The notes: generated by a model from the sequence alone, not told the origin. A stretch of DNA of 64,000 bases from Synechococcus sp. BL107 (GCF_000153805.1 NZ_DS022298.1:132616-196615), one strand, 5' to 3'. Shown: positions 28,871-38,348, counted from the stretch's first letter. Program-made: numbers and translations.

Positions 28871-31106
28871 TCAAACTCAAATCTTGATCAATCTGATCGA
28901 AAGAATACCAGGGGAATAAACTGAGATATTCGGCCACTTCAGACCTGCCTGGCGGTTTATTAGACAACAACAAAATGATAAATTTAGAGAAACTACTTGA
29001 CCGAAGAGTGCCCGCTTTCATATCGGCCTCAATCTCTGCCACAACCTTGATCAAATCGGCAGCAAAAACACGATGATTCTCCTGGGCAGGATTGGCCTCA
29101 TGACGTGGATCTTGGCAATAGGTGGATTGACGATCAAGTCGTATTTTTGCAGCAGAGAGAAGATCCAAATTTTGAATTTTATGGGCAAAAATAATGTCAA
29201 TCGACAGAGCACGGCACAAATTTCGCGTCATCCGATAGGACGTTTCCTGATCAATCTGGGCCGGATCAAATCGATCCATGAACCTGGCAACTCGTTGCCC
29301 AAGCATTGCCAAAGAATCCCAGTCTCCCTGCCACAAATGCAATCTCAACAAGGTGGAATAACAAGAAATCAACTGCTTGGCACGATTAGCGCGATTGGGC
29401 CGTTGACAAACCCAAGTACCCGAATCTTGCTCCAAATCGATCACGATTTGATCCAAGCTGAGAATCGCTCGAACCATTCCTGCCCTATCTCGAGATTGCA
29501 AGGCGCGATGCGCCAAAACGATCTGGCCATAGCGCCGATCCACCAAGGGCAGTGCATCCGTCCGACAGATGGCCTCAAACAGAGCAATTTGGTCGTCCAC
29601 ATCGACGGGGCGCGCACCCCGACGGAACAAAAGACGATGCAACACGGTGACCGTGCCGTGATCACACCAAAGCTCAGCAAACAAGGCCATCGCCTGATCC
29701 CAACGCCGCAAGGCCACCGCGCGTCGCGCCAAACGTTCAAGCAAACGGGTGTTCCAGGGAACGATCCGTCGTCCGAAGCGGAGCACAGCCGTCGACCAAC
29801 GACGGCAATTCAACGCCATGAACGCCTGATCCAACATCGCAAAGGGCAGGACGGTTAGACGCTGCAAAATGCTGTTGAGCAGCCCCACCCAAGGGGCATG
29901 CGATCGAAGCGGAGCAACGCGGCAACGCATCTGGTCGGGGAGCAAACCAAGCTGTTGCAACATCTCCAACATGTGTTGGGTGCGCTGGTGATACGTGTGC
30001 TGAGAGGCGCGTTCCAATCGAAGCGCCAGCGGTGGACCTGCTCCCGCCAATGCCTGTTGAATCGCAACTTCGAACTCCGCGGCGGACGGAGCACACAGCA
30101 AGGCGACATCCCGATGGGACTGCAACGAAGGGATCGCGGTTGCCACCGTGGGGCAGCCAGATGCCAAATACTCGAAGAATTTCATCGGAAACATCTGGCG
30201 TGTGTAGTCGTTCAAGCGAAGAGGGAGCAATGCCACATCGCTATGGGCCAGCCACGCAGGCAACTCTCGGTACGGCCTCACCCCCATGCCGTGCACATTC
30301 GAGAGGGCCAAAACAGAGGACAAATCCGTGGATGGATCACATTCAGCAATCGGCCCCACCAACACATAGGACCACTGAGGTGTACGGCGAATTAAGTCCT
30401 CCAACATCTCGAGATCAAGCTTGTAGGCATCGAGGGCACCCACGAACAACACCCTGGGACTCGAGACCGTGGCCAAGTCATCCGGGCAGGGCAAGTCCGA
30501 CTCCAAGGCCTGATGGAAATGGCTGGCATCCGCCACATTTCCGAAAAAATAGGTGTGCGGATTCAACGGCTTTAACCGCCGTTGCAGCTCCGGCGCCGTC
30601 GTCAACACCACATTCACTGAAGCGCAGAGATCTCGCTCACCCCTCTCAATCAAGGCCGATGGCATTCCCGGCTGATCCTGAATGCTGTCCACGCAGTGAT
30701 ACACGGACCCACTGAAATTATTGAGGGCCAAATACAACCGAGTGAGCGGGTTGTAGCTCCAAAGCAGCGGCTTGTGAAAACGCAGCAACCTGAGCACGAA
30801 GGCCAAGCCAGCGCGAAACAAACCTCGATTGAGTGTTAACGCACGGCCCTTGGTTCCTCCTGGCAATACGGCCGGGGACCAAACCCATAGGTTTTGTCGC
30901 ACCTGACGCGGTGGCCGCAACATTCTTTGAAGCCGCCGCACAATCCTCAACCCATCGGATGTGCTGGCCCGAGGAGGACGCAAGCCAAGGGATTCGACGT
31001 AGAGAACTCGGTGTCCGTTTTCCACCAAACTCAGAGCCGTGTGCTGCTTGTTGGTCCAGAGCGGATGATCCCAATCAGCCGTTGCAAGAACAACAAAATC
31101 AGCCAT
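28863..31106 (-). CDS. GT-B glycosyltransferase with C-terminal repeat-like module
   Basis: 747 residues in two parts. Residues 1-390 are a GT-B transferase: LATADWDHPLWTNKQH start, LWSYNPLTRLYL, VLFVGALDAYKLDLEML and PMKFFEYLASGCPTVAT. This is the pattern of GT1/GT4-like capsule enzymes. Residues about 455-690 carry the same helical module found at the end of the 23549-25294 product. The shared pieces are LLFRRG at 492-497, CQRPNRANRAKQL near 567-579, and ENHRVFAADL. It starts 5 nt after the ABC exporter stop. The 3' third is a little more AT-rich than the 5' part. Confidence 0.82.
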   Translation of the reverse strand: MADFVVLATADWDHPLWTNKQHTALSLVENGHRVLYVESLGLRPPRASTSDGLRIVRRLQRMLRPPRQVRQNLWVWSPAVLPGGTKGRALTLNRGLFRAGLAFVLRLLRFHKPLLWSYNPLTRLYLALNNFSGSVYHCVDSIQDQPGMPSALIERGERDLCASVNVVLTTAPELQRRLKPLNPHTYFFGNVADASHFHQALESDLPCPDDLATVSSPRVLFVGALDAYKLDLEMLEDLIRRTPQWSYVLVGPIAECDPSTDLSSVLALSNVHGMGVRPYRELPAWLAHSDVALLPLRLNDYTRQMFPMKFFEYLASGCPTVATAIPSLQSHRDVALLCAPSAAEFEVAIQQALAGAGPPLALRLERASQHTYHQRTQHMLEMLQQLGLLPDQMRCRVAPLRSHAPWVGLLNSILQRLTVLPFAMLDQAFMALNCRRWSTAVLRFGRRIVPWNTRLLERLARRAVALRRWDQAMALFAELWCDHGTVTVLHRLLFRRGARPVDVDDQIALFEAICRTDALPLVDRRYGQIVLAHRALQSRDRAGMVRAILSLDQIVIDLEQDSGTWVCQRPNRANRAKQLISCYSTLLRLHLWQGDWDSLAMLGQRVARFMDRFDPAQIDQETSYRMTRNLCRALSIDIIFAHKIQNLDLLSAAKIRLDRQSTYCQDPRHEANPAQENHRVFAADLIKVVAEIEADMKAGTLRSSSFSKFIILLLSNKPPGRSEVAEYLSLFPWYSFDQIDQDLSLND

Positions 31107-31111
31107 AGCGA

Positions 31112-32929
31112 TCAGGTGGCTTCAAACTGCGTCATTTCACGGAACGATTCCGACTGCGCGCACAAGGCATCGAAATCGCCAGCGGCTTTAATCACACCAT
31201 TTTCAATCTCATAAATACGATCGCATTTGCGAACAGTCGATAAACGATGCGCAATCACAATGGTCGTACAACGTCGTCCGACTAAATCCAGAGCTTGCAT
31301 CACATCGTTCTCAGTTTTATTATCCAAAGCACTCGTCGCTTCATCTAGGACTAATACTTTGGCACCACGATAAAAAGCACGAGCTAATGACAATCTCTGT
31401 CGCTGACCTCCAGAGAGTTTGATTCCATTCTCACCAATCATGGTAAATAAGCCATAGGGCATATCAGAGACGACATCATCAAATTGGGCATTCTCTAAAG
31501 CAGACCAGATTTGGTCATCATCAATATTTTCAGGGTCGATACCAAAGGCCACATTTTCACGAATACTCGTGTCAAGCAAACGAATATCTTGTGGAACCAA
31601 AGCGCAATTAGCCTGCCAAGCCGGCAACTCCTCTGGCATCAAGGGAACACCATCCAAACGCAGTCCTCCCTCACTGGGGTGATACAAACCCAAAAGCAGA
31701 TGGGCCAACGTTGTTTTTCCACTTCCCGTTCGACCGACCAAAGCGATGCGTGATCCCACAGGAATCGTGAGATCAATCTGAGATAGAACATCCCGGTCGC
31801 TTCCGGCATAGCGGAAACTGACCTGCCGGAGCTGAATCGACTGACGTGGCCTCACCCCAGATGCCGTCGGGATGCTGGGCGACGTCGACTCCATCCGCAC
31901 AGGTCGAAGTGCCAAGAGCTCAAGAGCGTCTTGAATTTCTGGCAATCCACCCCGCAATTTGTTGATATTACGGAAGGTGTTCTGCATCGGCGCAGAAATT
32001 CTCAAAAGTGTGCCAAGAACTGCCGCAAGGGTAGGAATCGCCTGGCGTACATCTCCAACATCTCCATTAAAAACAGCTGGCCCTAAACCAAGAACAAATA
32101 AAATTGTGATTCCAGCTGGCTCGATGACATAGCGGGGAACATCAGGAAGCAGTTTTGTGATTCGGTCATAGCGCTTTGCAATCAGACCATCACGGGAAAA
32201 GCGGCCAATAAAAAATTGATCAGCGGAATACAACTGAACATCACGCATGGAACGCAACGATTCCATCAGCAGCAAATTAATCCTGCGGGAATAACGTACC
32301 CGTTGCTTCGTCGCGAAGCGCAGGTAGGGAATGATTAACTTCGACGCCAAGCCATAGGCCAATAACATCAAGCTAAACATTGCCAACGCAGGCAAACCAA
32401 GAACAAGAACAACACCAACCAACAAGACCACCACAGACAATGCATTACCTGCGATGGTGATCATTGGACTCACCACAGATGTGGATACTTTATTGAGGAT
32501 TCGATTGAAGGTTTCCGAAAGATTAGCTGTTCGATGTTGAGTGAAAAATTCATAATTTTGCAACATCAAATTGCGATAAACCTTATTAACGAGATCATTC
32601 CAAATTTCAGCACTCAGCATGCTTTGGAGATAAGCCACGCCAAAGCGAATGGCCGAGGTGACCCAAAAAGCAACAATCAATAATCCCAGCAACCACCCTG
32701 CTTGATCGAGGATTCCACCACCAAACACCCGAATTCCAGGAATCTGGTCGGTGAGCTTTACGCCTGCCATTAAGCCCACCAGCCGCGCCAGCAAACCGAC
32801 AAGCAAGATGTCCATCAGGCCCTGAAGAAACGAGGCCAGAAGAACGACAATTAAAAATCGAACACGACTCGCCGGCAGCTCCTTGAGCAGGCGGCTGAGA
32901 TCTCTCCAAGTCTGACTTCGAACAGGCAT
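31112..32929 (-). CDS. ABC exporter, MsbA/lipid-linked glycan type
   Basis: Half-size ABC transporter of 605 residues: a six-helix membrane domain in about 1-330 and an ATPase domain in about 365-600. Walker A is GRTGSGKTT, the signature is LSGGQRQRL, and Walker B is VLVLDEATSALD. There is no peptidase or cNMP domain, so this is not the type I secretion kind lost at 5.7 kb. Its position at the head of the glycosyltransferase run suggests export of a lipid-linked oligosaccharide, as with PglK or MsbA. The substrate assignment is inference. Confidence 0.88.
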   Translation of the reverse strand: MPVRSQTWRDLSRLLKELPASRVRFLIVVLLASFLQGLMDILLVGLLARLVGLMAGVKLTDQIPGIRVFGGGILDQAGWLLGLLIVAFWVTSAIRFGVAYLQSMLSAEIWNDLVNKVYRNLMLQNYEFFTQHRTANLSETFNRILNKVSTSVVSPMITIAGNALSVVVLLVGVVLVLGLPALAMFSLMLLAYGLASKLIIPYLRFATKQRVRYSRRINLLLMESLRSMRDVQLYSADQFFIGRFSRDGLIAKRYDRITKLLPDVPRYVIEPAGITILFVLGLGPAVFNGDVGDVRQAIPTLAAVLGTLLRISAPMQNTFRNINKLRGGLPEIQDALELLALRPVRMESTSPSIPTASGVRPRQSIQLRQVSFRYAGSDRDVLSQIDLTIPVGSRIALVGRTGSGKTTLAHLLLGLYHPSEGGLRLDGVPLMPEELPAWQANCALVPQDIRLLDTSIRENVAFGIDPENIDDDQIWSALENAQFDDVVSDMPYGLFTMIGENGIKLSGGQRQRLSLARAFYRGAKVLVLDEATSALDNKTENDVMQALDLVGRRCTTIVIAHRLSTVRKCDRIYEIENGVIKAAGDFDALCAQSESFREMTQFEAT

Positions 32930-33011
32930 GAAAGCAGCGGGTCCGTACGCGGTGCCGACACAACGCCAGCCTGCTGTGAGCGAACCTAGGTCGATTCAGG
33001 TGGGGGACCCA

Positions 33012-34049
33012 TCAGGTTGCAGGCCAGCCGGGCAACCGATCGACCACTCGACGTAACCGCTCCAGGCGTTGCCGCCAGCGCAGTTGCCACGTAGCCGGAT
33101 TGATCAACGCAGGGCCAGGTAAAACATCCAAGGCATCGAGGTGCTTCAGAGCTGCCCGCCAACTCTCACGTAAACATGTCTCTGTGTAGGGGGCTAAGTC
33201 CGTCTCCAGCTGATCAACCTGGGGACGCCATTGCGATGGGTTCCGCACCGCACGCTGAATTCGATCAAGATCAAACTCAAGTCTCCCGCAGCCAATTTGA
33301 TGGACAGTGCGGCAGGGATCACCGTGATCAGCAAGGGCATGGTTCAAGCTGCTGAACACCACACACCCGCAAGCCAGAGCCTCTAAAGGCGGCAAACCAA
33401 ATCCCTCGGTCACCCCCCTGCCCCGCCAGTAGTCCGCTGAGTCGTAGAGATACACCGTGGACTGATTAAACAGCTCTACGAGATCGTCGACCCAACCGCT
33501 CTGAACCTCCACCCTCAACCCAGCCCGCTGCAGTGCGGGCACCAGGTGATCCAGCACATACGGACTGCTTTTTCGGGCTTGAACGAAAACATCAATCGGA
33601 CGCGCTCCTTGCTTCCCACGCGCACCTCGCGTGAACCAGGGATCCGCAAGGGCATTAGGGACCAAACAAAGAGGGTTACGCGGAGCCCGTGCTCCCCAAT
33701 ACCCCAACGTGTTTCTGCTCACTGCAAGCACAGGAACACCAGCAGGGAGATCAAATCCGTATCCACTGCTATGGGCGTGGTAGGCAACGCGATGGCCCCG
33801 CAAGCGTCGAATCAGTCGAGGGACATCGAAGCCCCAGCTAACAATCCAGAGGATGCTGCGATCAGGTTGTTCGCGTTGAAGGCAGTCGTCCAAAAAGTTG
33901 AGATCATCTTGGCGCTGGCGGTACGTGACCACTTCGGTAGCGCAAAGGCCCGCCATCAGGCGGGCCGTCTGCAATTCAACGCTGAGTCCGCCACATCGAA
34001 AACGACGACCGGTGCCAGGGACCAGAAAACGAATCAGCCTGGTGGACAC
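33012..34049 (-). CDS. GT-B glycosyltransferase
   Basis: 345 residues. The sequence shows VAYHAHSSGYGFDLP, VPVLAVSRNTLGYWG and a donor-side segment VTEGFGLPPLEALACGCVVFS, as in GT4/GT1 transferases. The start is GTG at 34049, 3 nt past the heme oxygenase stop on the same strand. It may be transcribed with ho1 although function points to the glycosyltransferase operon 82 nt downstream. Specificity is unknown. Confidence 0.8.
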   Translation of the reverse strand: MSTRLIRFLVPGTGRRFRCGGLSVELQTARLMAGLCATEVVTYRQRQDDLNFLDDCLQREQPDRSILWIVSWGFDVPRLIRRLRGHRVAYHAHSSGYGFDLPAGVPVLAVSRNTLGYWGARAPRNPLCLVPNALADPWFTRGARGKQGARPIDVFVQARKSSPYVLDHLVPALQRAGLRVEVQSGWVDDLVELFNQSTVYLYDSADYWRGRGVTEGFGLPPLEALACGCVVFSSLNHALADHGDPCRTVHQIGCGRLEFDLDRIQRAVRNPSQWRPQVDQLETDLAPYTETCLRESWRAALKHLDALDVLPGPALINPATWQLRWRQRLERLRRVVDRLPGWPAT

Positions 34050-34052
34050 AGA

Positions 34053-34766
34053 TCAGGCGGTGGCTGCCTCGGTGCTACCAGTCCGCTGACGACGGGTCAA
34101 GAAACCAAACAGAACCTTACCGATCGCCGCCACCAGGTTCCCCTCCAGCTCCTGGAACATTTTCATGTTGAGGTGGAAAGCATTGTTGGCTTCCTCAACG
34201 ATCCGATCCGCCATCGCTTGATCGATGGGCAACGCATCCATGGTTGAGCGGTACATCGTTTTGAACCCTTTCTCGTCAGCAATATCGTCGAAAATATAAA
34301 AACGAAGACCATCGTCTCCATCCATATTCATTGCTTTCTGAGCAATATTTTTCAGAATCTGACCACCGGAGAGATCTCCCATATAGCGGGTGTAATGGTG
34401 CCCAACCAATAATTCAGGAGACTCTTTCGCAAGGGCATGAATCCGCTCTACATAGAGTGCAGCAGATGGAGATGGCTGGATTTCTTCCTTCCAGTTCTCG
34501 CCGAAGTAATAGGAAAGGTCTTGTGAAAGGGATTCAACCCGATTCAGTTCTTTCTTCCCCACAGGACCAACCACTGGATGCTCTGATAACTGGTCGATTT
34601 CCTCCTCCATCGCCTCATAGACGAAATACAGATCTGCAACGAGTTTGCGGTAGCTGGACTTATCAACAACACCCTTGAGGAAGCAGCTCACAAAACCGGT
34701 GTTTTCGGCCATCGTGTGGGCCTTTTTCGTGCCTTCCCTGAGTTGAGCAGCAAGTGCGACGGACAT
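34053..34766 (-). CDS. ho1: Heme oxygenase
   Basis: Ferredoxin-dependent heme oxygenase that opens heme to biliverdin IX-alpha for phycobilin chromophores. The proximal-His segment REGTKKAHTMAENTGF lies at the N-terminus and the distal-helix signature HYTRYMGDLSGGQIL is complete. The start at 34766 (MSVALAAQLREG) was chosen over the frame's upstream ATG because it matches the usual N-terminus, giving 237 residues. A photosynthetic role is near certain. The gene is isolated here from phycobilisome genes. Confidence 0.96.
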   Translation of the reverse strand: MSVALAAQLREGTKKAHTMAENTGFVSCFLKGVVDKSSYRKLVADLYFVYEAMEEEIDQLSEHPVVGPVGKKELNRVESLSQDLSYYFGENWKEEIQPSPSAALYVERIHALAKESPELLVGHHYTRYMGDLSGGQILKNIAQKAMNMDGDDGLRFYIFDDIADEKGFKTMYRSTMDALPIDQAMADRIVEEANNAFHLNMKMFQELEGNLVAAIGKVLFGFLTRRQRTGSTEAATA

Positions 34767-34840
34767 GAATGCTATCGAGATCACCAATTCCAAGACCCTA
34801 TAAGGAGTTTTGGCGCAGTAGTCACGAGCGTTGCGAAGGG

Positions 34841-35248
34841 TTACGGCTCTTCAAGCCGATGAACCTTTGGAACGAACAAAAGAAACAGATCACGACACAT
34901 CTGACGCAGTTGTGCTGCCTGCTCCGCTTGCGGTAAGTGAGAACCCTCTGGAGACCAATCCCCCACCGTGGCCAACCGCCAGCGTTCGCCGTCGTAGGTC
35001 ATCCCGCGAATCAAAACGCCAAGCAGTTTCAGTCCCTGATCACCGTCATTGTTCTGGAAGCGAAGTTGGAAAAGCAGGCTGCGGCATTGCAAACGCGGAC
35101 TCCAACCAGGAAAGTGAAACGAGAGGTCGAGCGATTCGGGTTCATCCCACTGGCGGGTTTGGGCGTCATCCCGCCAAGGTTGCAGGTTCGGCTTTGCAGC
35201 AGGGAACTGCTCTCGCACCAAAGTGACGATGGAGGCCACCGCCCGCAT
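34841..35248 (-). CDS. Conserved-looking hypothetical protein
   Basis: Start at 35248 (MRAVASIVTLVREQFP) gives 135 residues. The frame extends further upstream, but that part overlaps the promoter area of the divergent nucleosidase and looks non-coding. The protein is soluble, alpha/beta-like, with a Trp-rich middle (FHFPGWSPRLQC) and no motif that I recognise. It has the GC and codon character of its neighbours. Function unknown. Confidence 0.6.
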   Translation of the reverse strand: MRAVASIVTLVREQFPAAKPNLQPWRDDAQTRQWDEPESLDLSFHFPGWSPRLQCRSLLFQLRFQNNDGDQGLKLLGVLIRGMTYDGERWRLATVGDWSPEGSHLPQAEQAAQLRQMCRDLFLLFVPKVHRLEEP

Positions 35249-35361
35249 TTGCGCAACGCTTCGCACTGACTCGCCCGCGTTCACACCACGCTTCCGACTC
35301 CTCTCATCCTGCAGGGGTCGGCAAGGGGCCGCCGTTACGGTTGCGCCAGGTTCACAAATCC

Positions 35362-36111
35362 ATGGCACGCGCATTGCATATCGGTGTTCTGGGTGCCATG
35401 CCCGAAGAAATCGGCTCTGACCTGGGCCATCTCCAACAGCTAAAGAGTGAACAGCATGGTGACCTCACCATCCATCACGGGACCTGGGGAGAAGGCATCC
35501 GCCTCAGCCTCGCCTGGAGCGGATGGGGCAAGGTGAGCTCCGCTCGAGCGGCAACCCGACTGCTGAGTTCTGCGCCCGACATTGATCTCTTGCTGTTTAC
35601 GGGCGTGGCCGGCGGCGCCGATCCATCGCTCAAGCAATGGGATGTGGTGCTTGCCCATGCCGTGGTGCAACACGACATGGATTCCAGACCCCTCTTCCCG
35701 CGGTTCACCTTGCCAGCGCTGAATCGGGCCCAACTGGACCCCGACTCCAGCTGGTTGACCTGGGCCTCCACAGCCTTGGCGGAGGCTGATGACGCCGGAG
35801 AACTCGACGGCTTTGGAACACCAAGCACCGGACTGATCGCCACCGGAGACCGCTTCATTGGCGATGCCGACGTGCTGGATGCCCTCCGCGAAGCATTACC
35901 TGGACTTAGGGCCGTGGAAATGGAAGGTGCTGCCGTTGCACAGGTCGCCGAACAGGAGGGCATTCCATGGCTCGTGCTGCGGGTGATTTCTGATGGAGCC
36001 GACGCCAGTGCAGCCCAAAGCTTCGGGAACTTCATCAAGTTGTACGACCGCCGAGCTTGGTCTCTTCTTCAGGCACTGTTGTCACGGGTCGACCAAGCAC
36101 CTGAACGATGA
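35362..36111 (+). CDS. mtnN: 5'-methylthioadenosine/S-adenosylhomocysteine nucleosidase
   Basis: Cleaves MTA and SAH to adenine plus a ribose derivative, recycling methyl-donor by-products. PNP-like fold: GVLGAMPEEI at the start, LLFTGVAGGAD, VEMEGAAVAQVA with the substrate-binding Glu, and VISDGAD with the catalytic Asp. Start 35362 (MARALHIG) was chosen because the frame's longer TTG version adds seven unusual residues. The product has 249 residues. It overlaps the GtrA-YdjC gene by 4 nt (ATGA). Confidence 0.88.
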   Translation: MARALHIGVLGAMPEEIGSDLGHLQQLKSEQHGDLTIHHGTWGEGIRLSLAWSGWGKVSSARAATRLLSSAPDIDLLLFTGVAGGADPSLKQWDVVLAHAVVQHDMDSRPLFPRFTLPALNRAQLDPDSSWLTWASTALAEADDAGELDGFGTPSTGLIATGDRFIGDADVLDALREALPGLRAVEMEGAAVAQVAEQEGIPWLVLRVISDGADASAAQSFGNFIKLYDRRAWSLLQALLSRVDQAPER

Positions 36112-37466
36112 ACAAAACAAGGTTGTTGCAGCGGTTGGGTCGCTATGGAGCCGTGGGGATTATTGCCGCGGCCGTTCACGCCGGAATTCTTCTGCTGCTC
36201 AGCCAGTGGATCTCCCTCAGCCTGGCCAACCCGGTTGCCTTTCTAGCGGCCTCTCTCGCTGGTTATGTGGGCCATGCCTTGGTGACCTTCCGGGAGGATA
36301 CCGGTGGCAAACACTTTGCCCGCCGCTGGCTAGTGCTCCAATACGCGGTGAATCTGAGTGTTTGCGCCCTGCTGCCCTTGATCCTTGGGCCATGGGTGCA
36401 CCCGATGCTGCGCACCGTCGTATTGGTGTTCACGCCGACGGTGCTCAATGCCCTTATTTGGAGCCGCGCAGCGCAGTTCAGCGCCCGACAACGGACACAA
36501 GCCGGAACGCCACCGTTGCTCCATGCCGATGACCTCGGCCTCGGCGCTGGCGTGGACCACGCCATTTTCGATCTCGTCCAATCCGGCCGGCTTGATGGGG
36601 CCAGCTTGTTGGTGAATGGGCCCACCGCCAAGACAGCGATTGATACCTGGCGTCAACTGCCGCACCCTCCAGCGCTTTGCCTCCATCTCTGCCTCACGGA
36701 AGGCCCAGGGGACTCCACTACTGCCGACTTACCAACCAGCTTTGGACGCTTGCTCCTGGCCTCATGGTTGCCGTGGCAACGCCGCAGACTGAAACCACAA
36801 ATTCGGCGCAGCCTCCGCCAACAGATCGGTCGCTACAAGCAACTCACTGGAGCAAACGAGATTCATCTGGATGGCCATCAGCATGTCCATCTGATCCCAA
36901 TAGTGCTGGACACCGTGCTGGGTCTGGCCCAGACCGAACAGGTGACCTGGATTCGAACAACAGCGGAGCCTCTACCAACCGACTTGCCGCTCAAGCTGTG
37001 GTGGGCCTGCGTCCGCCAAGGGGGATTCTTGAAATGGTTTGTGCTGCAGTGCCTCACCAAGCTCGCCAAACCGAAAATACGGGCCGCGAACGTGGGGACA
37101 AACGGAAGCTTTGCCGGGGTTCTGTTCACCGGTCGCATGACTGGGAAGGCTCTGGAGTGCTGTTGGCATACCAACCATCGCCAACAGACCTCCGGGACCA
37201 GGTCAAGAGCGATGCTGCTGATCCACCCCGCTCAACCGGGAAACATTGATGCCATGCAGGAGCAGCAATTCACTGAATCGTTCGTCTTCTTCTCATCGCC
37301 CCAGAGACAACACGAATGGCAAGCCATAAAAGACCTATCGATAAACACCCCGCACGAAATAATGAGGCCTTCGCTTGACGTCGACATAAATCCGACCGAT
37401 GTATTCACCCAGTACCCCAATGCCAATCAGCTGAATTCCACCAAGGAACAAGATCGCCACAATTAA
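36108..37466 (+). CDS. GtrA-like membrane domain fused to a YdjC/ChbG-type deacetylase
   Basis: Residues 1-125 are a GtrA-like four-helix membrane domain (RYGAVGIIAAAVHAG, LAGYVGHALVTFR), the class proposed to flip polyprenyl-phosphate sugars. Residues 135-410 are a YdjC-like carbohydrate deacetylase: HADDLG at 139-144, HLCLTEG at 193-199 and DGHQHVH at 255-261 supply the metal ligands. The fusion suggests that a lipid-linked or newly transferred N-acetyl sugar is deacetylated. The last ~43 codons (from 37335) lie opposite the 3' end of the GtrB-like gene and look like read-through rather than domain. Start ATG overlaps the nucleosidase stop. Confidence 0.82.
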   Translation: MNKTRLLQRLGRYGAVGIIAAAVHAGILLLLSQWISLSLANPVAFLAASLAGYVGHALVTFREDTGGKHFARRWLVLQYAVNLSVCALLPLILGPWVHPMLRTVVLVFTPTVLNALIWSRAAQFSARQRTQAGTPPLLHADDLGLGAGVDHAIFDLVQSGRLDGASLLVNGPTAKTAIDTWRQLPHPPALCLHLCLTEGPGDSTTADLPTSFGRLLLASWLPWQRRRLKPQIRRSLRQQIGRYKQLTGANEIHLDGHQHVHLIPIVLDTVLGLAQTEQVTWIRTTAEPLPTDLPLKLWWACVRQGGFLKWFVLQCLTKLAKPKIRAANVGTNGSFAGVLFTGRMTGKALECCWHTNHRQQTSGTRSRAMLLIHPAQPGNIDAMQEQQFTESFVFFSSPQRQHEWQAIKDLSINTPHEIMRPSLDVDINPTDVFTQYPNANQLNSTKEQDRHN

Positions 37467-38267
37467 TGAGGCATAGCCCGGCAAATCGGCACCCAACACC
37501 AAGGTGCGCAACACAATCAGGGCCGCATAGACAAAGCTCAAAAGAGAAATCAACGCACCGATCACCCCCCACACTTTTAGGGGTCGCACCGAAAACGAAA
37601 AGATGCCATCCAAGGCATAGCGCCAGAGCTTGATCGAATTCCAGGAGGTCTGGCCCCCAGCACGGGCAACCCGGCTGTATGGAATCTCCACGCTGCGATA
37701 CCCCGTCCAGGGCATCAAACCCTTGGAAAAGCGTGTGGCCTCACGCATTTGCGTGATGGCGGCCACCACTGGAGCGGACAGCAAGCGGAAATCACCCGCT
37801 CCTTCCTGCAACTGAATGGAATCCACCAGTCGATTGAACACCCGATAAAACCAAGAGGCCGTTGCCACCTTCAGGCGGGATTCTTCGTCACGATCGTCAC
37901 GAACAGCAGTGACCACCTCAGCCCCTTCACGCCAGGCCGCCACCATTGCCGGAATGCGTTCTGGCGGGTGTTGCAAGTCTGAATCAATCAGCACTGCTGC
38001 TGCACACTCACCATCAACGTGGTCCAGACCGGCCAACATCGCTGCCTCCTTTCCGAAATTCCTTGTGAGCTCGAGGAGCACTACCCCAGCATCTGGATGC
38101 TGCGCTTGCCACTGACGAATGACGGCCACCGTGGCGTCGGACGAACCGTCATCAATCAACAGCAAACGATCCACCTCTGGCAGTGCGATCACCCGCTCGA
38201 TAAAGCGAGGAATCACCGTTTCTTCGTTGAAGCAGGCCGCTACGACCCAGAGAGCATTGCCAGCCAT
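37335..38267 (-). CDS. GtrB/DPM1-like polyprenyl-phosphate glycosyltransferase
   Basis: GT2 domain in residues 1-210: VVAACFNEE, DDGSSDATV and AAVLIDSDLQHPPE with the DSD metal site. Two C-terminal helices follow (about 225-290), then LGEYIGRIYVDVKRRP, the usual end of ArnC/GtrB proteins. It charges undecaprenyl phosphate with a sugar that a GtrA partner flips. Start 38267 (MAGNALWVV) gives 310 residues. An upstream ATG at 38303 is less likely. It faces the GtrA-YdjC gene and overlaps it by 132 nt, so the two probably form a functional pair. Confidence 0.87.
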   Translation of the reverse strand: MAGNALWVVAACFNEETVIPRFIERVIALPEVDRLLLIDDGSSDATVAVIRQWQAQHPDAGVVLLELTRNFGKEAAMLAGLDHVDGECAAAVLIDSDLQHPPERIPAMVAAWREGAEVVTAVRDDRDEESRLKVATASWFYRVFNRLVDSIQLQEGAGDFRLLSAPVVAAITQMREATRFSKGLMPWTGYRSVEIPYSRVARAGGQTSWNSIKLWRYALDGIFSFSVRPLKVWGVIGALISLLSFVYAALIVLRTLVLGADLPGYASLIVAILFLGGIQLIGIGVLGEYIGRIYVDVKRRPHYFVRGVYR

Positions 38268-38348
38268 CACACGCCTCCGGTTGGGGCTGAACCGTAAAGC
38301 CACCCCGCTCAGTCATAGGCTCCAAGGGCTGAAGCGCGATCACCCGCC

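Noticed and set aside
29073-29858. Open frame of 261 codons on the plus strand
   Set aside because: Antisense to the C-terminal module of the GT-B gene at 28863-31106, with no motif or ribosome site.
37335-37466. A separate small gene at the convergent overlap
   Set aside because: The interval is explained by the C-terminal LGEYIGRIYVDVKRRP of the GtrB-like protein. The plus-strand tail has no independent motif.
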